From Zygaena filipendulae (lineage: Eukaryota; Arthropoda; Insecta; Lepidoptera; Zygaenidae): DNA of 64,000 bases. Below are positions 31,895 through 42,900 of the stretch, in pieces (the stretch's first letter is position 1; each line of letters opens with the position of its first letter). The translations under genes and the position numbers were made by a program. Where the stretch lies: contig OU015678.1 of the NCBI GenBank assembly GCA_907165275.2, positions 682,001 to 746,000 of the forward strand, read 5' to 3'. The notes beneath the pieces are model-generated. The model was given only the letters and a program-made list of their open reading frames with translations. It was not told the origin of the DNA and made no database searches.

Positions 31895-32285
31895 ATTATA
31901 AAATCTTTAATCTTCTCTCCGCTGTTTGTTCGCGATAAACTCAAAAATTACTGAACGGATTTACATGCGGTTTTCACCAATAGGTAAAGTGATTCCTGAT
32001 GAAGGTTTATATCAATAGTTTATCTTGTAATTCTCGCGGGAACTCTGAGATTACCGCGGGTGAAACCGCGGGAGACAGTTAGTAGTAAATATACTAATAA
32101 TTAGCTGTGCCCTGTGATTTCTTCCGCGTGAATTTCGGAATTCCCGCAGGAACTTCACACTTACACCTTATAACATCAGCTAATTAGCAGTAAAAGTCCC
32201 TTCAAATCCAATCGTTTCGGAGATTCACCGCGTGAGTTTCGGAATTCCTGCGGGAACACTTTGATTGAAAGTAACATAAATAATA
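31895..32285. mobile_element. Two Helitron-like copies tail to tail
   Basis: A + copy ends near 32085 with ccgcgggtgaaaccgcggg and cagttag. A - copy starts near 32101 (tagctgtgccctgtgatttc) and contains 'cggaattcccgcaggaac'. Confidence 0.65.
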
Positions 32286-32462
32286 TCCTATTTCGAAACT
32301 CATTTATTTATTTATTTATAACTGTACGTTGTAAGTGTACCTAACTGTTAGTGTACCTATCAAATAGCAGGCCCCCCTCCGGTTTTACTCGTATAAATTG
32401 CAGTATTATCAGGGATACTGTAGCTTCCTACGGGTGAAATAATTTTTAGAGTCGGTTCGGTA

Positions 32463-32806
32463 ATAGGCTAGTTTCCTAAATTTTCTTTTTTAGTCCGTTT
32501 TGTAGATTATTAAAAAATATCGGACACGTATTTTTTTTTTTTTTATGTAACCAAAAAATAACGGAGATATATCAAGTCGAAATTTCACATGACGTCACGC
32601 CTCGCTACAGTTTGTTCGCACGTTATAGCGAGCTGTGACATCACGAGTCCCCCACCCTAAACTTTAATGCGCTTTATCTATGCATATTTCCATTATTTTA
32701 AAAAAAGCAAAAAATACGTGTCTTTTATTTTTTTATTATCTAACTGACGGACTAAATAGAATTTTGATTTTTTTTACCCAGGAAACAAGCCTATTCTAGA
32801 GGTTAT
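32463..32806 (+). mobile_element. CRE-MITE copy
   Basis: aataggctagtttcctaaa start and mirrored ggaaacaagcctatt end, so both termini are visible. One perfect CRE (catgacgtcacgcc) and one mutated (gtgacatcacgag). Confidence 0.83.
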
Positions 32807-33069
32807 CCTCTTCATCCAAACTTTACCTCTTTATAATATAAGTATAGATGAAAACGGTTTTAAAAACCGTCTTATTATACCAAGTTATACGAATTTCTTG
32901 CGATACACACAAGGTGAGTCGACAAGCGGATACCAAACCGAAAGGGTAAGTACCTAAAAGTGTCCATGACAATGAATTTCAAATATTAAAAAAATCAAAT
33001 TTTTAACGATATTACCTACCAAAACAAAACCGGGAAGTGTCGCATGTTTGCCTTTACGGACGCACTCAG

Positions 33070-33275
33070 TGACGTTTTAATGATTACTTAATTTTAAGTA
33101 AAGATTTAAAAAACAAAACGGCTGCGCTCAGAGACGTTCATTAAATTAATGTTAATTGGAACTTCACATCTCTGAGTGCGGCAGTTTTGTTTTTAAAATC
33201 TTTATTTAATATTAAGTAAGTAATAAAATTATTAAAACGGCGGTCGCACTTTTTATAAAATTATAAGAAGTGCGG
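33070..33275. mobile_element. Foldback MITE related to 6321-6553
   Basis: ctcagtgacgttttaatgat...aaaacaaaacggctgcgctcagagacg... with the inverted arm gcggcagttttgtttttaaa. Confidence 0.6.
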
Positions 33276-33472
33276 CCTTTAGACTTTAGATCCTGCGACG
33301 CTCGTTCAAGTTAATTCAAAGGTTAACCAACATTATCTTCTGAATTATTTTAAAGATTATAGTTTATTCAACTCTAGAATTGCCATCTTTAAGTTAGCCC
33401 GGTACGAAATGGCTTAAAATATTAATTTATTTTGAAATTTCTATGTTTTTGTTTTGATAGTGACGTTATGAC

Positions 33473-33507
33473 ATGGCGCGATCGGCCTCCATGTTTTCAA
33501 GAAATAG
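33473..33507 (+). other. Possible short first exon
   Basis: ATGGCGCGATCGGCCTCCATG... in frame for 11 codons, then AG|GTAAGT (donor at 33508). Good start and donor, but too short to judge. Confidence 0.2.
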
Positions 33508-33515
33508 GTAAGTAT

Positions 33516-33761
33516 CTACGTATCTTGTAAAGATTTACAATCAAAAAACGCATTTTTAATTGCTTCCGCATCTTCAGTTTCAGGGGTCAGCTGGAAAATA
33601 AAGTATGGGTAGTGGGTACCTAGGCGACTGTACTCGCGGCGTGGCACCCCCTTTCCGTCTAATTTTGTGTCATTGCCAATGAATGACGCTCGAATCACGT
33701 TAACATTTGATCTGCCAAGGGTATTTAAGTGATATGGGACATAATATATGGAGTTAATATC
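33516..33761 (-). CDS. Unrecognised coding-like fragment, possible last exon
   Basis: The - strand frame reads IDINSIYYVPYHLNTLGRSN, VNVIRASFIGNDTKLDGKGV, PRREYSRLGTHYPYFIFQLT, ..., DCKSLQDT and stops at TAG 33516-33518. The stretch has balanced amino-acid composition and non-repetitive DNA, and is preceded on the - strand by an acceptor-like ...gataaatag. I do not recognise the family and see no partner exon. Confidence 0.35.
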   Translation of the reverse strand, partial: DINSIYYVPYHLNTLGRSNVNVIRASFIGNDTKLDGKGVPRREYSRLGTHYPYFIFQLTPETEDAEAIKNAFFDCKSLQDT

Positions 33762-34094
33762 TATTTATCAAAACAAACATGAATTATTGCGAACTCTATA
33801 TGCGTCGTCGTTGTCAGGAATCGCGACTTGATTGAAGTAATTTATATCTATTTGTCCGACGCTGGAAGATGTACTCGTGTATTTACTAAAAATGTATGTA
33901 ATAATGTTAATACAAAACGATACAAAACCATAATAGACGGCAAACAGAGTGGCGACTCTGCCATCTAAGGCTTATTGCACATTATGCGAAATTTTCTCGT
34001 GTCTTACTCTAAATGTATCCGACAAAATGACTATACGCGTCTTATTCGACATAAGAAAAAAAATCGTGCAATATGTATATTGTATGGTCTCATA

Positions 34095-34356
34095 CACTTG
34101 TAATAATAATAATAATAATAATCCACTTCACAACACACCGATCTACTTGATCCCACACTAAGCTTGTGTCGTGGATACCAAGCAAACGTGGCATAATATA
34201 CTACATATTATTACGTACTATAGATATATGTATAAACACGCCTAGACTGGAAAATGGAACCTTATGTTCATCACCCAAAATCCACCCCCACCGGGAATCG
34301 AACCCGGAACCCCTTGATTAGCGGGCAGGCATGATGACCTGCTGCGCCAATCGGGT
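34095..34356 (-). repeat. tRNA-derived SINE, complete
   Basis: B box at 34294-34304 (- strand GGTTCGATTCC), A-box-like TTGGCGCAGCAGG near 34340, and (ATT)n tail at 34100-34120. Confidence 0.85.
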
Positions 34357-34742
34357 AAACTTAACGCCTTTTGCACATTATAAGAAATTTTCTTGTGTCT
34401 TACATGCATCCGACAAAATTACTATGCGCGTGTCTTATCGGACATTTCTTGTAATATGTAGGTATACGGTCTCACTCTCATACAACAACCAAAGCGACTG
34501 GATGTCTTATAAGAAATAAGACCCAAGAAAATTTCTTATAATGTGCAAAAGGCCTGAGACATCCAGTTTATTCCAGTCGCTTTGATTGTAATTGTAATAA
34601 TATAGGACAATAGGTACTGTACCTACGTTTGTCTGTAATGCTGACAAGGTATATGCAAAATTTCATGACGATCGGTTGAGCAAACATCTAAAGTGTAAAA
34701 ACTATAGGTAACAGACAGTTAGTTACTTTCCCATATTTATAA

Positions 34743-34875
34743 CTAGCTGTTCCCCGCGGTTTCACCCCGCTTTAATTTCGGAGATCCCGCGGGAGTTCCG
34801 GGATAAAGTACCCTATATCCTTCTCTGTACCCCTGACAAGTGACAACGTGTAGATATCTATGCAAAATTTCTTAT
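34743..34875 (-). mobile_element. Helitron-like copy, truncated
   Basis: ctagctgttccccgcggttt...'atcccgcgggagttccggga'...'cttctctgtacccctgacaa'. Confidence 0.7.
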
Positions 34876-34879
34876 GTCA

Positions 34880-36070
34880 AAAATCCTTTTTTTTATTTTT
34901 TAAATAAGTTAATGTCTCACTCAAATAGTTAAAAGATTAACCATTTTTTTTCCAATTAAGGAGCATAATAGAGCATAATGCGACTCAGTGGCGCACAATG
35001 CCGAATTGTGCTAATGCTTTCATAGTTCTGAAGTTCTGAAACAGTCAACGTTGAGCATTATGTCCATATTATGCCACATATAATGCGCAAAACAGGGTAC
35101 AACTGCCCTATGGATTTAAAATTCAAATGCTAGATATATATATTAAAATCAAGACTATTGTTTTATATGTCTTAAGCAATAAAATATTAGGACATGAATA
35201 TCATATAACATTATTTCACACAACATTATTCAATATAAACAAAATTATTTCAGGAGGAAATGCTATTTATTTTCGCTTAAAAGTTGTTGAGTTGACTTTT
35301 TGTAAGTTCACAATGATGTTGTATTTTAAATGATTGGCGAGAAAAAATTAAAAATAAAAACTTGTTCCAAAAAAATATCGACTCTCGATATCTCTATACC
35401 TACGGTAACTATATTATCGAACTATCGATATACTTGTCGTCCAAAAAAACTATTAGTAATAAATATCGATATTTCTAAATAATAATATAGATATTTCGAT
35501 GGGTATATCGATATTTTATCAACAGTCTTATTACCTAGGTAGGTACCTACTGAATTTATTTGTGGTCACGGCCACGTAGGTACCTACTCGCAATAAATTA
35601 CGACTGGTTTTATCTAAAGTATGCAATTGAATTAATAAAAATATTATATACTTAGTATTTTTTATTTATCTAAATGATCTACTTATCGCTATCATATAAT
35701 TTCGAACACCAGAACAGAACAACAATCTGTTGAGTACGCATCAATTTCAAACCGACGCGTAGGTACTTTCCGAACGCACCCGTAGACGTATTGGCGCGAA
35801 TCCAAAATGGACGAACGTCACCATAGATCGTGGAAAACAAGGAGATATGCCGTGAGAGTGCCTGTCACCTGGCATCTCAGTGTGCGCAAGATGCTCATAA
35901 ACTGAACAAAGTATATTTGCGTTTTATCCAACAAATGTATTACTAAAAGTTCTTACATAATAGTTATACGACAATCGACAGAACGGTACCTAGTTAATGT
36001 TTCTCAGGTACCCACACTGCTAAGAAAATGTTTTTTTAATTTCGACCCTAACCTCTATATAGTAATGTCG
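34880..36070. other. No gene recognised
   Basis: AT-rich. A run of 'atcgat/tatcga' words at 35375-35520 is notable. No ORF or repeat assigned. Confidence 0.4.
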
Positions 36071-36076
36071 CAATTG

Positions 36077-36412
36077 GGTATTCTGCAGGGTGTGAAATTA
36101 AAAATTCAAATTAGTTCGTCAGTTAAAAAAAATAATAATAATAGACACGTATTTTTGCTTGTTCAAATTAATGAAAATAAACATATATAAAGCGCATTAA
36201 AGTTTAGGGTGGGGGTCTGGTGACGTCACTATTCAGTATAAGCCCCGTACAAACTGCACCGAGTTGTGACGTTACGCGAAATTTCAACTCAATGTATCGC
36301 CGTTATTTTTTGATTAGTACGTAAAAAAAGAAAAAATACGTGTTCAATATTTTTTACTAGTCTACACGACGGATTAAAAAAAATATATATAGTCAAGTAG
36401 CCAACACGTAGT
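36077..36412 (-). mobile_element. CRE-MITE copy
   Basis: gggtattctgcaggg start, one perfect CRE (ggtgacgtcacta) and one mutated (gtgacgttacgcg). Ends tagtcaagtagccaa. Confidence 0.82.
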
Positions 36413-36516
36413 GATTATTTTCTCAGTGGTAGCCAAGTTTGATGGACGAAAAATCACAGGTAGATTCACTTTAAAAATTGATGGTAAAAGATGTATCTAT
36501 TAGCTCGCAAGGTCGG

Positions 36517-36760
36517 TGAAATGGACGCAGCTAAGCAATAACATGTTAACCCACAAAATTAAATTATTGATACAGAGGGATTTATTGAGAGCTAGAAAAC
36601 GTTTTTTAATTATGTGTTTACCTTATTATATTGTTTAAATATGTAACAATATGTCGAACATAAAAAAATGTTGACACAAAATGGCGCTATAATTTTAAAA
36701 TACGATTTATTCAAAATTTCTCCAGTGTGAGTTAACACACTATTGCTTGTCTATGTCCAA
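36517..36760 (-). mobile_element. TGGAC-ended MITE
   Basis: ATGGACGCAGCTAAGCAATAAC...ACTATTGCTTGTCTATGTCCAA; full-length. Confidence 0.8.
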
Positions 36761-37118
36761 ATAAACAAATGCGCGTCACACCTACATAGCACATCGCCTC
36801 CCTTCTATGATCGATGCAGTTAGTTAATCAATTGTATCATAAGAAATGAAATATAAACTCAGAAATTTCAAAAGAGTTTTTTCGTTAAAAATACAAAAGA
36901 CACCGGCGCGGTTGTAAGTAGTCGCATTTTTTGAAGTAGGTTGTAAATCTCGATGTTATGTTTTCCGTTGTATTTACGGATAGTCTCGTGATTTCTAATG
37001 TTTCGTTCTGAAATAGACGAAAAAACAAGATAATATTTATAAAATCTTTTGTTTAGAACTTAGGGAGCGTGACCTGTTAAGGGGGCTTTTCAAAATACGA
37101 CGTTTGATCACAATAGGC

Positions 37119-37450
37119 TAATGGGGATGTGGACTACTTTTGAAAATCAAAATTCTAATTAGTCCGTCAGTTAGAAAATAAAAAAACAATAGACACGTAT
37201 TTTTTGCTTTTTCAAATAAATTAATATATACAGAGATAAAGCGCATTTAAGTTTAGGGTGAGGGGGTCGTGACGTCACTAACCGCTAAAACCGCCATACA
37301 AACTGTCAGAATAGTGACGTCACGCGAAATTTCAACTCAATATATCGCCGTTATTTTTTGATTACGTAAAAAAAGAAAAAATACGTGTCCAATATTTTTT
37401 AATAATCTACAAGACGGACTAAAAATTAAAATTTAGTCAACATGCCTATT
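37119..37450 (-). mobile_element. CRE-MITE copy, well preserved
   Basis: taatggggatgtggactac to acatgcctatt; both CREs perfect (cgtgacgtcacta, agtgacgtcacgcg). Directly abuts another MITE copy that holds the errantivirus. Confidence 0.87.
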
Positions 37451-37508
37451 GACTAAATTTTTTTTCTTAATTTAATTTAGTCCGATGCTGCAGATAAAAA
37501 CTGCACCT
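37451..37508 (-). mobile_element. Left piece of CRE-MITE split by the errantivirus
   Basis: tagtccgatgctgcagataaaaactgcacct; the family sequence 'aaactgcacc..tgtgacgtcacgcg' resumes at 45597. The MITE half before the break is internally deleted. Confidence 0.75.
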
Positions 37509-37809
37509 AGTCATGTTGACGGTACCAAGTACTGAATAATTTCTCTATATTATAAATATTATCATACTGTGACAACGACCGGGTGGCCAGCCACAGACGC
37601 TGAGCAAGCATTCCCGCTACACGGCGAAGTCCATCCGCCCTATAGAGATAAGGTGCTAGGAATTAAGAATAATGTACTTATGTACTCATGTTAGTTTTAA
37701 TGTTAGTTTTAAGCATTCATTCTTATTGTAACGGTCATACAATAAAGACGTATTAAAATGAATTAAATTGCTTTTTAAAAAGCGGTCCTGGATCTACCGT
37801 GATTTGTCT
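37509..37809 (+). repeat. 5' LTR (301 bp)
   Basis: Starts AGTCATGTTGAC and ends TGATTTGTCT. Identical to the 3' LTR except for a 4-bp gap near 37552. AATAAA occurs near 37741. Confidence 0.93.
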
Positions 37810-37826
37810 GGCGCAGCCGGTAGGAT
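37809..37826 (+). other. Primer binding site, tRNA-Ser type
   Basis: TGGCGCAGCCGGTAGGAT overlaps the LTR end by one T. It closely resembles the TGGCGCAGTCGG-type tRNA-Ser site of the 17.6/297 group (recalled, not searched). Confidence 0.8.
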
Positions 37827-38100
37827 ACCCTCTATATCCTATCGTCGTGCTCGTGCTCTCGAAGACACAAAAATCGGTCTGAAGTGCGTGTTCGGCGTGT
37901 GAAAGGGTATCCATACGAACCAAATAAATAAGACTCCAAGGTGACCAGGACCAGGACCATTGCTGGAAGACATGGGTGGCTTGTGAGTACAACCTTTACT
38001 TCCTTTGCTTTCCCTATGACTTCCAAATATTAAATGTTACTATAGAGACAGAAAATCGCTCAAGTAACGTTATCTGATTGCACAAAAATCGGCAATCATA

Positions 38101-38363
38101 CACTAAATCGGTATAACTTAGTTTATAGATCGTACACTTCATCGGTACATAATTAAGAATATTTTAATTAAATAACAAATCTATTTGATTTTAAATAATT
38201 TGCTCTATTTTATACACTATATCGGTATAATTTAGTTTTATAGATCGTACACTTCATCGGTACATAATTACGAATATTTTAATCAAATAACAAATCTATT
38301 TGATTTTAAATACTTTGCTCTATTTTATATTTAGGATATTAAGATATTACACTGAATCGGTAT
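38101..38363 (+). repeat. Leader tandem repeat (114 bp, two copies plus part)
   Basis: Units begin cactaaatcggtat at 38101, cactatatcggtat at 38215, and a partial cactgaatcggtat at about 38350. ATCGGTA recurs at 38107, 38141, 38221, 38256 and 38356. It lies in the untranslated leader between primer site and gag. In gypsy the equivalent place holds an insulator, but the motif is different here. Confidence 0.75.
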
Positions 38364-38581
38364 ATTAAATTAAGAATAAATTGTTTAAATAATAATTTTT
38401 TGTTACAAATACAACATAAAAAAAAAAATATAGTTCTTATATTAAATTTGTTTAAATAATTTGTGACTCTATCACTCTATATCTCTATGAAATAATTTTA
38501 ATAATTTTTAGCGTTAAGAATTAAATTGTGTGTGTCTTTTATTATAGTACTTGTTGTGTTAAAGTGAATATAATTTAAAAA

Positions 38582-39886
38582 ATGGCTCAAAGTGTTCAGG
38601 TGATACCGAAAGATATTCTAAATTTAATACCAAAATATGATGGAGAGCCCAACTTGCTAAATTTTTTTATTAAAAAATGTGAATACGTTTTGATTAACTT
38701 TGGTGGTCCAAATAATCCGGTACAATTATCTTACGTTTTCCAATGTATTACAAGTAGATTAACTGGTAGAGCTGCCGCTCTCCTTAGCGAGAGGGATGAC
38801 ATTAATAGTTGGAATACATTACGAGGGGTTTTCATTCAACATTTTGGAGATCCACGTTCGGAGGAATGTGTCGCGATTGAGTTAGAATCATTAAAAATAA
38901 AAAATGGCGAATCTTATATCGATTTCTGCAAAAGGGTACAAAACGTACGCAGTACATTATTTTCAAAAGTGAATTTACTCGTAGATGAAGGCGTTAAAGC
39001 CGCAAAGATGATTATTTATAACAAAGCTGCTTTCGATGTTTTTCTTTTTAATTTGCCAAAAGAATTTATCAGGCTTATAAGGTTAAGATTGACGCCACCT
39101 AACCTTACTTTAGAAAACGCATTAGCAATAGTAACAGAAGAAGTTAATGTTCAGTTTCAATACGACTCAAAAAATAAAGATAAACCAAATTATAAGAATT
39201 TTCAGCTGTCAAATTCAGCACAAAATTCTTCTTTTCATCAAAATCATGCTAAATTTGCGCAGCCAATAAATAATAACTTTGGTTTTAAAATACCAGCACC
39301 GCAACTGCCGATGCAACAAAAGTTTAAATTTGGTTTTTCTCCTTATGGTAACCGAAATAATTTTAACCTTCCACAAGGGGGATACCGACCTCAATTTAAT
39401 AATAGTCATGGTAATCCCAATTTTAAATTCGGCATCCCGCAAGGAGGATATCGTCCTCAATTTAACAATAACAACCAAAATTTTAAATTCGGCATTCCGC
39501 AAGGAGGCTATCGTTCACAATTTAATAATAATAACCCAAACTTTAAATTTGGTATTCCGCAAGGGTACCGCCCACAATTAAATAATAATCCTCACTTCAA
39601 CAAACCTGTTCAAAAGTTAGATTATAATACTGATGTGTCGATGCGTACTGCACCGCCAATAAAACAAAACTTTATCGAAGATTCACAGCAAAATGTTTTC
39701 CATAATAATGAACTTTATGATTACGACCATAGCCCTGATTATTGTGACAATAATGATATACCTGTGTACAACGAATATGATGAGAACCAGTATGTTGAGT
39801 ACGAACAAGAGCAACCGGTACAAAATAATGAGGAAATTTTAGAGACAAATTTTCAGGAAACGGCCTCAGATACCAACAGCCCATAA
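38582..39886 (+). CDS. gag: Errantivirus-like Gag
   Basis: 434 residues from MAQSVQVIPKDILNLIPKYD. The first 200 or so residues are capsid-like (predicted helical, 'FFIKKCEYVL', 'LTGRAAALL', 'GESYIDFCKRVQNVR'). Residues about 265-345 hold four to five F-G-IPQGGYRPQFNNN-type repeats (39361-39590), and the C-terminal tail is acidic. No CCHC zinc knuckle is seen, as in many errantivirus Gags; the Arg/Asn/Gly-rich repeats may replace it in RNA binding. ATG follows a short A-rich leader. The protein is expected to form the particle shell. The 3' end overlaps the pol frame. Confidence 0.9.
   Translation: MAQSVQVIPKDILNLIPKYDGEPNLLNFFIKKCEYVLINFGGPNNPVQLSYVFQCITSRLTGRAAALLSERDDINSWNTLRGVFIQHFGDPRSEECVAIELESLKIKNGESYIDFCKRVQNVRSTLFSKVNLLVDEGVKAAKMIIYNKAAFDVFLFNLPKEFIRLIRLRLTPPNLTLENALAIVTEEVNVQFQYDSKNKDKPNYKNFQLSNSAQNSSFHQNHAKFAQPINNNFGFKIPAPQLPMQQKFKFGFSPYGNRNNFNLPQGGYRPQFNNSHGNPNFKFGIPQGGYRPQFNNNNQNFKFGIPQGGYRSQFNNNNPNFKFGIPQGYRPQLNNNPHFNKPVQKLDYNTDVSMRTAPPIKQNFIEDSQQNVFHNNELYDYDHSPDYCDNNDIPVYNEYDENQYVEYEQEQPVQNNEEILETNFQETASDTNSP
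39847..39853 (+). promoter_or_regulatory. -1 ribosomal frameshift site A AAT TTT
   Basis: In the gag frame the codons read aca aat ttt cag, giving the canonical heptamer A AAT TTT. The -1 frame opens at 39832 after two stops and runs unbroken into pol, so slippage here yields Gag-Pol. A weak stem (CTCAGA 39865 with TCTGAG 39912) lies downstream. Confidence 0.75.
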
Positions 39887-39957
39887 CAATACATCTAAAC
39901 TTTGATAGTACTCTGAGACTTCCACATATAGAAATACCCGAAATAAATTCGCGATTT

Positions 39958-42900
39958 ATGATCGACACGGGCAGCACTCGATCTTTCATTAGTCCCGCAA
40001 AAGCTAACGAGTTCTTTTCAAATTATAAAATTTACGAACCATTTCAGGTAGTTAGTGCACATGCTTGCAGCCATCATAATGAAGCTATAATTATACCTTC
40101 ATTAAAGACGTTAAAAAACAATACCATGCACAAATTTTACATATTTCAAGTAGACGATCGATATGATGGTTTAATCGGTTCAGACTTACTAAAACAACTA
40201 GACGCTACTATCGATATGAAAAATCAAGTATTACATACGTGCGATACAGACATACCTATTCTGTATAAACCAATTCATGAAGTTCGATTAGATCCTCGTA
40301 GCGAAACCCGCGTCAAGGTACCTACAACCTTAGGACACGGTCAGGGAATTTTAGAGAAAACCGATTTTGGTTCAGGAGCTCGGATGCCATGTGCTCTTGT
40401 TAATTGTATTAATGGATTAGCTTATACTGTTATTCAAAATACATCAGACAAAGCAGTGATAGTAAAGTTTCGCAAACCATTAAAAACAGAAAAGTATGAC
40501 TTTAGTAATACACTGAAAACAAATAAACTTGACTATGATAATTATGAGACAGATAAAATTTTAGTTGACAATCTGACAAGACTTCGTTTAGATCACATGA
40601 ATGACGAAGAAAGAAATACGATTCGAAATTTATGCCACGAATATAAAGATATATTTTACTGTGACAAACTTCCACTGACCTTCACAAACAAAGTAAAGCA
40701 CGTAATCAGGACTACTAACGAAGATCCCATATATATTAAGCCATATCGACAACCCCAAGTTATTAACGATGAAATAAATAGACAAGTTGACAAATTACTT
40801 AAAGAAAATGTAATTCAGGAGTCATTTTCACCATGGAGTGCTCCGGTGCACCTGGTGCCAAAAAAACTCGACGCTTCGGGTGAACGAAAGTACCGTATGG
40901 TCATAGATTACAGGCGGCTAAATGACATAACAATTGATGACAAATATCCACTGCCAAATATATCCGACTTATTTGACAAATTAGGTAAATCTATTTATTT
41001 TTCCACCCTTGACCTCGCCAGTGGCTATCATCAAATTGAAGTTAACGAGACAGACAGACAAAAGACAGCCTTCAGCACCCAATCTGGACACTACGAATTT
41101 TTAAGAATGCCCTTCGGACTAAAGACAGCTCCAGCTACATTCCAGAGGGCAATGGACAGCATTCTTAGAGGACTAAATGGAATACACTGCCTTGTGTACT
41201 TAGATGATATCATCATCTTTTCGTCGAGCTTACAAGAACACGTACAAAAACTCCGACAAATTTTCGACAGACTTAGGGAGACCAATCTGAAAATTCAATT
41301 AGACAAATCCGAATTTCTACGTAAAGAAGTACTATACCTAGGACATTCGATTACTAAAGAAGGACTCCGACCAAACAATGACAAAATTAACACCATTATC
41401 AACCTCCCCATACCTAAAACTACTACTGAAATTAAAAGTTTTCTAGGACTCATTGGTTACTATAGAAAATTCATCAAGGACTTTGCTAAACTAACCAGAC
41501 CGCTAACAAACTGTTTGAAAAAGAATCACAAAGTATTAATCACTGACGAATACGTTACTGCTTTTAACAAATGTAAAGAAATTTTAACGAATGCACCACT
41601 TCTACAATTTCCTGATTTTACAAAACCGTTTATTCTCACTACGGACGCCTCGAACTATGCTTTAGGAGCAGTTTTGTCTCAAGGCCCCGTCGGTGGAGAC
41701 CTTCCCATTGCCTATGCCAGTAGGACTCTCAACGATGCGGAAACAAGGTATAGCACCATTGAGAAAGAACTACTCGCTGTAGTGTGGGCCGTAAAACATT
41801 TTCGACCTTACTTATACGGAAGAAAATTCACAATTTTTACCGACCACAGACCCCTAGCTTGGTTGAATTCCCTTAAGGAACCCAACAGTAAACTCACTCG
41901 CTGGCGCTTACGATTGGCAGAGTACAACTATGAAGTTATTTATAAAAACGGAAAACAAAATACAAACGCCGATGCCTTATCTAGGATAAAATTAAACGTT
42001 CTTCATAAAGATGATTCAAGCTCATTAGTCGTAAATGTGGATAAAAGACAACGAAAAGGAAATAGTAATTTGAACCCTAAAAGCCCAATAACAATTTCAT
42101 CTGAATCGGAAATGGACGAAACTTCAGAGAGACTACAAAGACCGACTTCCCCATATTCTATTAGAACACCCACTTGTAGTAGTACACTAACAGCTTCCGA
42201 ATCAGAAAATCTCACAATTCATACCGATACTATTCACTCAAATAAAGAAACTGAATCGATTGGCATTCCAATACTCAAGGAAGCGATCGACACTAAACCT
42301 AATCAGATTTTGGTATATTCTTGGTTAAAGAACGAAATTAGCGTTAAAAACATATCTAATAAAACCCAAAAAATATTAGAAGTACACTTGCCGTTAGATA
42401 GAGCCGACTTAATAAAAGATTTCTTAAAAAATTATATTGGAGGAAAGAAAAAATATTTTATCTATTTCGAAAACACTAACCATAGAACTCAATTTGTAGA
42501 GGCTTTCATTTCATTATTTAAGAAAGGCGCAGTAAAATTATTCGAATGCACTGAACGAGTTATTTACGTTGAAGATGAAGCCGAACAAAAGGAAATAATT
42601 TTAAAATACCATTTAGGAAAAAATTGCCATCGCGGAATTAAAGAAACAGCCGGTCACTTGAAAAGGACGTACTATTGGAATAATTTAGAGGAAACCGTTG
42701 CGAGCGTTATAAATTCATGCGAGGCTTGTCGTAAAATGAAATACGATCGAAAACCATTCAAACCTTTGTTACAACTTACCCAAACACAAAATAAACCAAT
42801 TCAAGAATTATTTATAGATCTTTTTAGTATTGAAGGCAAATATTATCTAACTATTATAGATGCATTTAGCAAACTCGGTCAAGCCTTTGAACTTAGCAAT

